Origin: a bacterium
GTDB lineage: Bacteria > Planctomycetota > B15-G4 > JADJEK01
NCBI GenBank assembly: GCA_030428825.1
Contig: JAUIEL010000003.1
Location: 1-31,850, forward strand
Reading direction: 5' to 3'
Length of the DNA: 31,850 nt
How positions within the stretch are numbered: position 1 is the first letter of the stretch; each line of letters begins with the position of its first letter. Below, piece by piece: positions 1 through 7,512 of the stretch. The notes under the pieces were generated by a model that made no database searches, was not told the DNA's origin, and worked only from the letters and a program-made list of their open reading frames with translations. The translations under genes and the position numbers were made by a program.

Positions 1-1
1 G

Positions 2-1426
2 GAGACCGGCGCCCGGCGGGCCGAGCTGGTGGCCGAGGCGGAGTCGCTCGCGGCGCGGGCGGCGGCCGGGGACCCGGTGGCGCAGGCGCGTCTGAAGGAG
101 ATCCAGAAGGAGCTCGCCGCGCTCGGCGAGGAGGAGCTCGCGGCCGACCCGAAGGAGCGGCGCCAGAAGCTCGTCGAGAAGCTCGGCGAGCTGACCGAGG
201 CGGCGGCGGCCGGCGACGCGGTGGCGGCGGCGCAGATCAAGGACGTGAAGGCGCAGCTCGAGAAGCTCGAGGACGAGGAGGTCGCGGACGACGCGATGAC
301 CCGTCGCCGGAAGCTGATCGCCGACATGAACCAGATGATCCAGCGCGCGTCTCAGACCTCGTCGCAGTGGGAGCTGGCGGCCGCGATCGCGCAGATGAAG
401 CAGGTCCAGCAGACGCTGCTCGACATGGAGGCGAACGAGGGGCTGTCGGCCGACGCCGCGCGCCGCGCCGCCCTCGTGCGCGAGATGGAGGAGCTGACCG
501 CGCGCGCCGCCAACGGCGACAAGAAGGCGGCGGCGCGTCTGAAGGAGATCCAGTCCGAGCTCGTCGGCATCGAGGGCCGTTCGCCGGCCGGCGGCGCCGG
601 CGGGGTCGCGGGCGGCGGCGGGACCCCGGCCGAGCGGCGCCAGGCGCTGCTCGAGGAGCTCGCCGACGTCGCCGCGCGCGCGGCCCGGGGCGACCCGGCG
701 GCGATCGCGCGGATGAAGGAGATCCAGGCCGAGCTCGCGGCGCTCGAGGCGGAGGACCCGAACCGCGGCAGCACGCTCGCCCGGAAGCGGCGCGAGCTGG
801 TCGACGAGCTCGGCGCGATGACGGACCTCGCCTCGACGGGCAACCTCGAGGCGGCGGAGCGGGTCCAGGCGATCCAGCGCGAGCTGTCGAGTCTCTCGGC
901 CATCGAGCTGGCGGCGCAGAACCCGGCCGACATGATCGACCCGACGGCGCTCCTGGAGGGGCGGGTGCCCCAGCTCGACCTGATCGACCAGCAGATCCTG
1001 CTCGACCTGACGCCGACGCAGTTCCAGAACTTCCTGAAGATCAACGTGCCGCACGCGGTCATCGAGGTCGAGATCGTGTCGCACCGGAGCAAGCTCCGGG
1101 TCCAGGGCGCGTTGTTCAACCAGCAGGAGCTCGACCGGCTGAAGCGGCGACTGAAGCCGGCCGAACCGCGCATCGACTACGAGGTCCGCGTCGACCCGTG
1201 GGGCGTCTGCCGGAAGCTGCAGGACAAGCTCGAGCGGTCCGGCGCGAAGAACGTCCGCGTCCACGCGCACCTGATGCCGAACGACAACAAGATGTTCATC
1301 CAGTATCAGAAGGACCGCGCGATCGGGGACGACGAGGTGTACGCGATCGCGACGCCGTTCGTCGTCGACACGAACCTGCTGCGGGTGCAGGGGTTCCGGG
1401 AGAAGGGGGCGCGGTCGAAGCGCTGA
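2..1426 (+). CDS. Helical-repeat (coiled-coil-like) protein, 5' end outside window
   Basis: Function not recognised. The frame is open from base 2, and the residues before the first possible GTG (29) already match the internal repeat (RRAELV), so the true start lies upstream. Six units of about 45-50 residues follow, each an Arg-rich start (ARR/ERR), a Leu/Glu-rich helix, a turn such as AARGDPAA, and a second helix of the type ARxKEIQxELxxLE; they look like stacked helical hairpins. Unit 3 lacks the GD turn, and a Gly-rich linker (about residues 188-202 counted from base 29) separates units 4 and 5. The last ~165 residues are a different, mixed alpha/beta domain, with VIEVEIVSHRSKLRVQG weakly recalling a BON-type strand pattern. 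The tail is basic (EKGARSKR). No signal peptide or membrane segment is visible in the part seen. It ends at a convergent hairpin shared with the next gene. Confidence 0.85.
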   Translation, partial: ETGARRAELVAEAESLAARAAAGDPVAQARLKEIQKELAALGEEELAADPKERRQKLVEKLGELTEAAAAGDAVAAAQIKDVKAQLEKLEDEEVADDAMTRRRKLIADMNQMIQRASQTSSQWELAAAIAQMKQVQQTLLDMEANEGLSADAARRAALVREMEELTARAANGDKKAAARLKEIQSELVGIEGRSPAGGAGGVAGGGGTPAERRQALLEELADVAARAARGDPAAIARMKEIQAELAALEAEDPNRGSTLARKRRELVDELGAMTDLASTGNLEAAERVQAIQRELSSLSAIELAAQNPADMIDPTALLEGRVPQLDLIDQQILLDLTPTQFQNFLKINVPHAVIEVEIVSHRSKLRVQGALFNQQELDRLKRRLKPAEPRIDYEVRVDPWGVCRKLQDKLERSGAKNVRVHAHLMPNDNKMFIQYQKDRAIGDDEVYAIATPFVVDTNLLRVQGFREKGARSKR

Positions 1427-1499
1427 CGGTCGTCGAAGGAGTCACGCGGGGCGGCGGCGGCTCCTCGCGGCCGGTCGGGTGACCGGTCCCCTCGACGCG

Positions 1500-1539
1500 C
1501 GACACCCGACCCGATCGGAGCGATCGGAGCCGGGTGTCG
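1500..1539. terminator. Bidirectional hairpin between convergent genes
   Basis: CGACACCCG at 1500-1508 pairs with CGGGTGTCG at 1531-1539; an inner CGATCG (1512-1517) pairs with CGATCG (1521-1526) around a 3-base loop. The hairpin lies 73 bases after the stop of the + gene and 21 bases after the stop of the - gene, so it can serve both. There is no clear T-run, so the termination role is inferred from position and stem strength. Confidence 0.6.
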
Positions 1540-1560
1540 CCGCGAACGAGGTCGGTCGTT

Positions 1561-2967
1561 TCAGCCGATGTCCATCTGCACGCCGTGGGTGGCCGAGCCG
1601 CCGACCGGGCTCGCGGCGTCGAGGACGAACGCCTGGAAGGTGATCGTCACCCCGGACGTCCCGGCCGGGAGCGGTCCGCCGAACTGGGTGCTGCCGGCGC
1701 CGGCGCCGACGCCGCCGAGCGGGATCGAGAGCGTCGGACCGAAGACGCCGCTCAGGAGCAGCGAGCAGCCGCCGCCGATCGGGGCGTTCCCCTGGCCGAG
1801 GCCGAACAGGAGGAGCGCGGTCGAACCGCCGAGGCCGTCGGCGATCGAGATGGTGACGGCCGAACCCGGGATCGGGCAGCCGCCGATCGAGATCGTGGGG
1901 ACGACGCCGCCGGTCCCCGGGCACCCCGAGCCGTAGGTGGTGGTCGTGCCCGGACACCATTCGTGCTCCTGGGTCCAGTCGCGGGCGACGTTGCTGCTGT
2001 TGCCGCAGAGCGCGTACCCGTGCTGGGTCGCGGCGAGCCACTGACCGGGGGCGTTGCGGACGTTCGGCGAGGCGGGGTGCGAGATGTCGGCCCAGTCGGA
2101 GCCGTCGAACTCCCAGGTCAGGCGGCTGGGCGGACCGCCGTTCCCCTGGCCGCCGTGGACGACGACGTTGCCGGTCACCTCGTTGGTGTAGCCGGTCGCG
2201 CCGATGAGGCCCGGTCCGCCGGTCGCGTTGTCGCTCGTCGGCTGGGTGGCCGTCACGACCTGCGACCAGGTCGGCGTGCCGGACAGGTCGAGTCGCCAGG
2301 TCTCCGAGAGGTTTCCCGAGCCGGCGGTGCCGCCGAAGTAGAGGAGGTCGTGGACGCCCGCGCGGTAGACGAGCGTTCCGTTGTGGCGGGCGGGGCCGGT
2401 GGCGATCACCGACCAGTCGACGCCGTCGAACGCCCAGGTCTGGTTGTCGAAGTAGACGGTGCCGCTCGAGTCCTCGGCGTTTCCGCCGTGGAAGACGACG
2501 CCGAACCCCGGCACGTAGACGCCGTTCGTCAGCCAACGCTTGTCGGGGACGGTGGACGGGGACCTCTGCACCCAACCGTTCACGGAGTCCCACTCCCAGG
2601 TGTCCTGGAGGCGGTTGTTCCACGAGGCGGCGTCCCCCTTGCCGCCGAACACGACCAGCTTGCCGCGGGCGGAGTCCCAGCCCATGACCGGGCTCGAGCG
2701 GGGGCCGGCGCCGGCGCCCGCGGCGGTCAACTCCGTCCAGTCGATCCCGTCGAACGCCAGGAGGTTCGCGTAGGGGATCGTCGACGTGCCGACCTGACCG
2801 CCGTAGAGGTAGATCACGGACCCGTCGGTGGCGCTCCCCACCCGCTCCCGCGGCGAGGGGGCGTTGGTCGGCGAGAGGGTCGTCCACGGGAACGACTGGG
2901 CGCCGGCCGTCGCGGCGAGGCCGCCGACGAAGGCCACCGACATGAAGTTGACGAACGTGGGTCGCAT
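1561..2967 (-). CDS. Secreted kelch-repeat protein with planctomycete-type C-terminal domain
   Basis: A 468-residue protein with a signal peptide: a hydrophobic stretch FMSVAFVGGLAATAGA ends at an AxA site near residue 23. Five or six kelch-like blades follow, recognisable by hydrophobic-GG strands (YLYGGQ, VVFGGK, VVFHGGN, LLYFGGT, VVVHGGQ) and later Trp-containing strands (TWEWD, TWAFDGVDW, TWEFDGSDW). From about residue 340 (GSGCPGTGG onward) the protein changes to a Gly/Ser-rich, Cys-containing beta domain of ~130 residues. I recognise that domain as a recurrent C-terminal unit of secreted planctomycete proteins, of unknown role. The ATG is preceded by GGAG at about 7 bases. It probably forms an extracellular or periplasmic beta-propeller; no catalytic residues could be assigned. 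It is a single-gene unit, separated from the Tad operon by a strong terminator. Confidence 0.9.
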   Translation of the reverse strand: MRPTFVNFMSVAFVGGLAATAGAQSFPWTTLSPTNAPSPRERVGSATDGSVIYLYGGQVGTSTIPYANLLAFDGIDWTELTAAGAGAGPRSSPVMGWDSARGKLVVFGGKGDAASWNNRLQDTWEWDSVNGWVQRSPSTVPDKRWLTNGVYVPGFGVVFHGGNAEDSSGTVYFDNQTWAFDGVDWSVIATGPARHNGTLVYRAGVHDLLYFGGTAGSGNLSETWRLDLSGTPTWSQVVTATQPTSDNATGGPGLIGATGYTNEVTGNVVVHGGQGNGGPPSRLTWEFDGSDWADISHPASPNVRNAPGQWLAATQHGYALCGNSSNVARDWTQEHEWCPGTTTTYGSGCPGTGGVVPTISIGGCPIPGSAVTISIADGLGGSTALLLFGLGQGNAPIGGGCSLLLSGVFGPTLSIPLGGVGAGAGSTQFGGPLPAGTSGVTITFQAFVLDAASPVGGSATHGVQMDIG

Positions 2968-3154
2968 CAGGAACTCCGACGAGAGGGGAGGGGGGACAGC
3001 CCGGACTCGGTGCGAGCGGAACCGACCGGTCGAGCGGGGCTCCCCCTACTCCTGACGAAGGCCCGGTTTCTCGGGCGTCCTTTCTCGGGTTCGCGTCGGT
3101 TCTCTCCCTCTCCCCACCCCCGTCCCTCGGGTGAGGCCCCGTGAGGAGACGAGG

Positions 3155-3198
3155 CGGGGCGGGAGCGGGCGACCCCTGCGTCGCCCGCTCCCGCCCCG
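3155..3198 (-). terminator. 18-bp perfect hairpin after the Tad operon
   Basis: Bases 3155-3172 are perfectly complementary to 3181-3198, an 18-bp almost pure G/C stem around an 8-base loop (3173-3180). It lies 32 bases past the stop of the last pilus gene on the minus strand. No U-run follows, so the call rests on stem strength and position. The surrounding gap 2968-3230 holds nothing else clear apart from the leader of the kelch gene. Confidence 0.75.
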
Positions 3199-3230
3199 TC
3201 GATTCCCGCGCTCCGCCCCGGCGCGCGGCC

Positions 3231-3803
3231 CTAGTCCGCCGGGTCCTTCTTCACCTTGGTGTACTTGTACCGGTTGTTGTTGATCGTGTCCTTGTACGCG
3301 TCCTTGAACCAACGCTTCACCTTCGACGCCTCCTGCGAGGTCGCCTTGGCGTTCATCGGCCAGGACGAGTAGGTCCACGGGCTGCGGAGCGTGTACGAGT
3401 GGCGGGCGAGGCGCATGTCGCCGGCGAACGACCAGCCGTTGCCGTACTTGAACTCCTCCTTGCGCCGCCCCTCGACGAGGATGTTCGGGAACTGCTTGTA
3501 GCCGTCGAGGCTGTTGTCGGGCTTCGGCTTGAGCTCGGGCATCTTCGGCTTCTGCGCGCCGCCGTCGCCGAGGCCGCCCATGAAGACCGGGACGCTGGTG
3601 TTGATGCCGGACGTGTTCATGGCGAGCGTCTTCATGAACATGTCGCGGTGCGAGCGCATCTTGGCGTGGTTCTCGCTCACCGCGATCTTCCACAGCGCGG
3701 GGGTGAGGAACAGGAAGAAGCAGAGCGGCAGCATGACCAGCACGCTCTCGAGGATCGCGGTGCCGGACTCGTCGGCGTGCAGCCGGAGGGGGTTCCTGAG
3801 CAT
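3231..3803 (-). CDS. TadE-like pseudopilin, last gene of the Tad operon
   Basis: A 190-residue protein. The start MLRNPLRLHADESG is chosen because the ATG at 3803 has GAGG 8 bases upstream and lies 14 bases after the preceding stop; the open frame extends far upstream but only as a shadow of that gene. The N-terminus has the class IVb pattern ESG|TAILE: Gly at -1, Glu at +5, then one long hydrophobic helix (SVLVMLPLCFFLFLTPALW). This is how TadE/TadF minor pseudopilins are cleaved by TadV and inserted in the inner membrane. The remainder is a soluble, Lys/Trp-rich domain of about 130 residues that I do not recognise. It probably primes or caps Flp fibre assembly. Confidence 0.85.
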   Translation of the reverse strand: MLRNPLRLHADESGTAILESVLVMLPLCFFLFLTPALWKIAVSENHAKMRSHRDMFMKTLAMNTSGINTSVPVFMGGLGDGGAQKPKMPELKPKPDNSLDGYKQFPNILVEGRRKEEFKYGNGWSFAGDMRLARHSYTLRSPWTYSSWPMNAKATSQEASKVKRWFKDAYKDTINNNRYKYTKVKKDPAD

Positions 3804-3817
3804 CGGTCGACCTCTTC

Positions 3818-5197
3818 TCAGTGCAGCGAGATGTGCTGCAGGCTGTTGTAGTTGTTCTGCTTCACCGAGATGTTCTTGAACCACTTCTGCAGCTCCTTGT
3901 CGATCGTCAGCGCGTTCTTGAGCTGATCCGCCTCGGTGAGGCGCGGCTGCCACTGCCAGCCGCCGAGCGAGAACATGCGGAAGGGGAGCGGGATGAAGCC
4001 GAGCGGCGTGCCGTCGGCCGGGTGGTGGACCTCGGCCTGGGAGTACGCCATCAGCTTGTTCTTCGGCGCGAAGTACTTGTCGAAGATCTTCGTCGCGGCG
4101 AGCGGCGTCCCGAGGAGGCCGGGCGACTTCGACGGGCCCTTCCCCTCGACGGTCGCCACGACCGAGAAGTGCTTCCGCTTGTTGACGTCGCTGGCGCTGT
4201 TCCCCGTCGGCATCCCGAACTCGAGGACGTTGTGGGTCTGGAGGACGTGCGGCTTCGTGCCGAGGATGGCGTGCATCAGCGCGGTGGCCGAGAACATGCC
4301 GCCGGTCGAGCTGTTCCACTCCGACTTCGCCTTGCCGACGGAGATGACGCTGAAGTTGTTGTCCTTCGGGAAGTCCTTCTTGTCGTCCGGCAGGCGGAAG
4401 TTCGCGACCATGATGTACGTCAGGAGCGCGTCGACCAGGTTCGCGCGCTTGAGCGGCGGGCGGACGTACCCCTTCTTCGCGTCCTCCGAGGAGGACGACG
4501 CGCCGGGCCACGTGTAGCGGATCTTGACGTCGTAGTAGTTCTCGAGCTGCTTCCGGGTCTCCTCGATCGCCTTCGGCGTCGCCTCGACCCAGGCCCGCTG
4601 ATAGTCGACCAGCTCGGTGATCCGCGGTCCGAACGGTCCGAACATGGGGAGCGGGACGATCGCCAGGCTGTCGGCGATCGCCGGCAGCCACCCGGCCCCC
4701 ATCCACGCGAGCCAGGGCGGGACCTCCACGGCGGCGATGTACGCCGCCATCGCCGCCGCGAGCGCGGGCCCGACGAACGGCACGCCGGCGAGGTCCTTGA
4801 TCTTGTCGGCCCAGTTGATCGGCACCTTCCCCCAGGCCGGGAGGTGCGACGCGGCGACCGCGTGGGCGGCGACGTGTCGGTTGATCAGGACGTTCGCGCC
4901 GACCACGTTGTTCATGCAGCGCGCCATCCAGTTGGCCGCCGCGTACGAGGCGGCGTCGGCCGCCGCCTGGTGCTTGACGCGGTACGAGACCGCGAGCCCC
5001 TGGTTCCAGGCCGTCGCCGCCGCGACGTAGAACGCCAGGATCATCCCGAGGAAGAGGATCGTGATGTTGCCGCGCTGGCCGCGGTGGAGGCGGCGCGCGA
5101 ACGACACGGTGGCGGGGCCGAAGGCGGCGCTCGACTCCTCGCTCGTGAGGAGCGAGCGGAACGTCCGGCGGCGGAGCAGCATCAGGTTCGGCGTCAT
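3818..5197 (-). CDS. TadG-like pilus assembly protein
   Basis: A 459-residue protein with a Tad-like N-terminal segment at residues ~40-75: RGQRGNITILFLGM followed by a hydrophobic helix and the VKHQAAADAASYAAA stretch. That stretch (A/DAAA near the end of the helix) is typical of TadG-like N-terminal domains. The prepilin-like Gly is present (QRG|NITIL), but the Glu at +5 found in its neighbours is replaced by Leu, so it may not be processed. The rest (about 75-459) is a large, mostly unrecognised exported domain with further hydrophobic stretches around residues 120-190; I see no clear von Willebrand MIDAS motif. The ATG has GGAG at 7 bases. It is separated from its neighbours by 13 and 14 bases, so it belongs to the same operon. 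Confidence 0.85.
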   Translation of the reverse strand: MTPNLMLLRRRTFRSLLTSEESSAAFGPATVSFARRLHRGQRGNITILFLGMILAFYVAAATAWNQGLAVSYRVKHQAAADAASYAAANWMARCMNNVVGANVLINRHVAAHAVAASHLPAWGKVPINWADKIKDLAGVPFVGPALAAAMAAYIAAVEVPPWLAWMGAGWLPAIADSLAIVPLPMFGPFGPRITELVDYQRAWVEATPKAIEETRKQLENYYDVKIRYTWPGASSSSEDAKKGYVRPPLKRANLVDALLTYIMVANFRLPDDKKDFPKDNNFSVISVGKAKSEWNSSTGGMFSATALMHAILGTKPHVLQTHNVLEFGMPTGNSASDVNKRKHFSVVATVEGKGPSKSPGLLGTPLAATKIFDKYFAPKNKLMAYSQAEVHHPADGTPLGFIPLPFRMFSLGGWQWQPRLTEADQLKNALTIDKELQKWFKNISVKQNNYNSLQHISLH

Positions 5198-5210
5198 GTC
5201 GCGGCTCCTC

Positions 5211-6155
5211 TCAGTAGTCGAAGATCGTCGCGCCCGGCGTGGCGAAGAGCGCGAGCATGTTGCCGCGCGAGCCCGTCCCCTGGAGCTCGGCGATCTTCGT
5301 GATGGTGTAGACCGAACCGCTCACGCCCGAGACGTTCGGCGACTGTTTCCACTGTCCGGTCAGCCAGGCGACCCCGGGCATGTTGATGAAGAAGTCGTAG
5401 TCGACCCGGACCTCGGCCTGCTTCGGGACGAGGGGGACCCGGGCCGCCTCGTTCGGGTTCCCGAACGGGATCTGCCAGAGGGTCAGCATCGGCGAGTTGG
5501 TCGTCTTCGTCGTGACCTTCGTCGCCGCGTCGGCGTAGACGTATCGCTTCTTGTACGCCTTGTCGCCCCACTTCCCCTTCTGCTGCTTCATGATCGTGAA
5601 GATGTTCTCCGCCGCGAGGTCGTTCGACGACTGGCTGGAGGCGGGCGAGAGCGTGGCGGTGATCAGCTTCACCACCTTCGCGACCTCGGTCTTCTCGGTG
5701 TTCCCGATGCTCTCGATCATCGGCATCATCCCGTCGATGCGGACGATCGCCGCGCGCGCTCCCGCCCACGCGGCGTAGCGGACCACGATCGACGCGTTCG
5801 CCAGCAGGGCCATCTGGAAGACGAGCGCCATCAGGAACGCCATGATCGGGAAGACGAGGCAGAACTCGACCATCGCCGTCCCGGACTCGCCGTGGACCAG
5901 CGAGCGGTCGGTCGAGGCGGCGCGCCAATCGCGGCCGCGGCGCCAGAGCGCGACGCCGAGGCTTCCGAGCAGGAAGACCGTGAAGCCGATCGTCAGCCAG
6001 ATCCCGGCCGTCCCGATCCGGTTGGTCCACGGGAACGGGTCGAGGCGGAGCCAGCCGACGACGGTCTCGGCGTGCGCCGACATCCGCAGCGACAGCACCG
6101 CGCCGGCGAACAGGAGCAGGTGGATCACGACGCGACGCAGTCGGCGTTCGTCCAT
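5211..6155 (-). CDS. TadE-like pseudopilin with extra N-terminal membrane segments
   Basis: A 314-residue protein. The ATG at 6155 is preferred because GGAG lies 8 bases upstream, just across the stop of the peptidase gene; a GTG at 6164 would give a 4-bp overlap instead. Residues ~7-75 contain two hydrophobic helices (VVIHLLLFAGAVLSL and IWLTIGFTVFLLGSLGVAL), not usual in TadE. Around residue 90 comes HGESG|TAMVEF, with Gly at -1 and Glu at +5, then the TadE helix (CLVFPIMAFLMALVFQMALL) and RYAAWAGARAA. If cleaved at this site, the two-helix leader would be released, an unusually long leader for a prepilin. The C-terminal ~180 residues form a soluble domain of unknown structure. Confidence 0.85.
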   Translation of the reverse strand: MDERRLRRVVIHLLLFAGAVLSLRMSAHAETVVGWLRLDPFPWTNRIGTAGIWLTIGFTVFLLGSLGVALWRRGRDWRAASTDRSLVHGESGTAMVEFCLVFPIMAFLMALVFQMALLANASIVVRYAAWAGARAAIVRIDGMMPMIESIGNTEKTEVAKVVKLITATLSPASSQSSNDLAAENIFTIMKQQKGKWGDKAYKKRYVYADAATKVTTKTTNSPMLTLWQIPFGNPNEAARVPLVPKQAEVRVDYDFFINMPGVAWLTGQWKQSPNVSGVSGSVYTITKIAELQGTGSRGNMLALFATPGATIFDY

Positions 6156-6160
6156 GGCGT

Positions 6161-6946
6161 TCACTCCGTCTTCCCGAGCGTGAAGATCAACACCTCGTGC
6201 AGCTCGACGAACTGCGCGAGGATCAACCCCAGGAACATCGACAGGCCGAACGGCGCGACCGAGCGGCCGAACGGCAGGATCTCCTCGCGCTTCGGCACCT
6301 CGCCCCGGAAGACGGCGCCGAAGAGCGTGACCGCCATCACCTGCAGCCGCGCGATGAGCGAGCCGTTCAACGCCCAGTTCACGATGCCGAGGACCGCCGC
6401 GATGAGGATGCCGTTGAACAGCGCGCCGATGACATGGCCGAGACCGAGGATCGCTCCCATCGCGAACAGGAGCTTCACGTCGCCGCCGCCGAGGCCGCGG
6501 ACGACGAAGCTGACGATCCCGAACAGGAAGCAGAGCCCGAACCCCATCAACGCCTCGGCCGGGCCGAGGCCGCCGAGCCAGATGCGGGGGACGTCCCAGT
6601 CGAGCCAGGTGAACAGCGGAGTCAGCACCACGTGGATGAGGATTCCGAGGCCGAGCGCGGGATAGGTCAGGACGTTCGGGATCCGCTTCTCGGCGACGTC
6701 GACCCAGGCCGCCGCGCCGAGGACGAGGAACCCGAGCGCGAGCGCGAAGTACCCCTGGTCCGGCTGCTCCAGCAGGAGCTGCGCCGCGGATCCGATGACC
6801 GCGGCGAGGCAGAGGCCGACGACCCACCACGCGACCGGAGACGCCGAGGACGCCTTCGGCGGCGCGCTCTCGGGCGCCGCGTCGGTCGGCGGATCGACCA
6901 CGACCGTCGTGCCTGCCGGCTCGGAGATCGGCTCGGGTTCGTTCAC
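6161..6946 (-). CDS. tadV: Prepilin peptidase, A24 family (TadV/CpaA type)
   Basis: An integral-membrane aspartyl protease that cleaves the leader of Flp pilins and TadE-type pseudopilins. 261 residues. The two catalytic aspartates are visible: D83 in AAWVDVAEKRIPN and D156 in the GxGD motif GLGGGDVKLL. The Asn of RIPN following the first Asp is also typical. Six or so hydrophobic helices span residues 38-255. A Pro/Glu/Ala-rich cytoplasmic tail of ~37 residues precedes the first helix, longer than in CpaA proteins, which usually start near the membrane. No Cys-rich methylase domain is present, so it is the short form. The start is GTG at 6946 with GGAG at 5 bases. It follows the flp genes after a hairpin that may lower its expression relative to the pilins. 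Confidence 0.95.
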   Translation of the reverse strand: MNEPEPISEPAGTTVVVDPPTDAAPESAPPKASSASPVAWWVVGLCLAAVIGSAAQLLLEQPDQGYFALALGFLVLGAAAWVDVAEKRIPNVLTYPALGLGILIHVVLTPLFTWLDWDVPRIWLGGLGPAEALMGFGLCFLFGIVSFVVRGLGGGDVKLLFAMGAILGLGHVIGALFNGILIAAVLGIVNWALNGSLIARLQVMAVTLFGAVFRGEVPKREEILPFGRSVAPFGLSMFLGLILAQFVELHEVLIFTLGKTE

Positions 6947-6968
6947 GTCGCTCCCCGTGCGATGGAAA

Positions 6969-7001
6969 GGGCCGCCCCGATCGAGACGATCGAGCCGGCC
7001 C
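6969..7001 (-). terminator. Attenuator or leaky terminator downstream of flp
   Basis: On the minus strand GGGCCG-GCT-CGATCG, loop TCT, CGATCG-GGG-CGGCCC, followed by TTTCC. The stem is about 14 bp with one weak patch, and has a short T-run. It lies 52 bases after the flp stop and 22 before the peptidase start. A partial terminator here would give more pilin than assembly proteins, as in other pilus operons. Hairpin is seen; function is inferred. Confidence 0.65.
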
Positions 7002-7052
7002 CCTGCTTGTTCGGGCTGGACGTCACGCCATCGAGGCGGGACGTTCGAGAGC

Positions 7053-7247
7053 TCACTTCTTGAAGAAGGAGTTCCCCTCGACGGCGCCCTTCTTGTCGTT
7101 GAACTTGTCGATCGCCCACTGGGCCATGTAGAAGATCGCGACCAAGACGAGCAGGGCCACGATGACGAGCAGGATCCACTCGACCGTGTTCGGTCCGGAC
7201 TCGTCCTCGTGCAGTTCCTTGAAGAAGTTACGCGTGCGGTTCAGCAC
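7053..7247 (-). CDS. flp: Flp-type pilin, major candidate
   Basis: A 64-residue class IVb prepilin. Leader VLNRTRNFFKELHEDESG, then the cleavage pattern G|PNTVEW with Glu at +5, followed by one hydrophobic helix (ILLVIVALLVLVAIFYMAQW) and a short hydrophilic tail ending GNSFFKK. The start is GTG at 7247, preceded by GGAGG 8 bases upstream; an ATG 93 bases further upstream in the same frame lies inside the neighbouring pilin gene and is rejected. The length and layout match Flp pilins. It is expected to be cleaved by the peptidase encoded downstream and assembled by the ATPase encoded upstream. Confidence 0.93.
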   Translation of the reverse strand: MLNRTRNFFKELHEDESGPNTVEWILLVIVALLVLVAIFYMAQWAIDKFNDKKGAVEGNSFFKK

Positions 7248-7314
7248 TCTCCTGTCCTCCGGTTGACGACCCCACCCTCGAGGGCGAAATGGATGCGGAA
7301 TGGTAGCCGCTCGC

Positions 7315-7512
7315 TCAAGGGAAGGGGCAAGAAATGACACCCGCGATGCGGTAGAAGTAGGTTCGGAACATCGAGATGATGCCGGGAATGGTCAGCACGA
7401 ACGGCAGGATCACGGCTCCCGTCAGCAGGACCCACTCCACCGTCAACTGACCCGACTCGTCGCGGTCGAGATCCTTCAGATCGCGCGGAACCGACAGCAG
7501 TTTCACGGTCAT
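7315..7512 (-). CDS. Second Flp-like pilin
   Basis: A 65-residue prepilin-like protein. Leader MTVKLLSVPRDLKDLDRDESG, cleavage pattern G|QLTVEW with Glu at +5, and a hydrophobic helix VLLTGAVILPFVLTIPGII interrupted by Pro. The mature part is aromatic and ends in CPFP, with a single Cys, unlike the flp downstream. Its ATG overlaps the stop of the ATPase gene as ATGA, implying translational coupling. It might be a minor pilin or an alternative fibre subunit; the Pro residues inside the helix argue for a different packing from the main pilin. The 67-base gap to flp (7248-7314) carries the flp ribosome binding site and nothing else clear. Confidence 0.9.
   Translation of the reverse strand: MTVKLLSVPRDLKDLDRDESGQLTVEWVLLTGAVILPFVLTIPGIISMFRTYFYRIAGVISCPFP

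Noticed and set aside
3061..3076. GCCCG...CGGGC hairpin upstream of the kelch gene
   Set aside because: Five base pairs only; expected by chance in this base composition.
1534..3144. Open frame antisense to the kelch gene
   Set aside because: No motifs; the minus-strand gene has a signal peptide, repeats and a ribosome site.
6164..6164. GTG start of the TadE-like gene overlapping the peptidase stop
   Set aside because: GGAG is correctly placed for the ATG at 6155, not for this GTG; kept only as an alternative.
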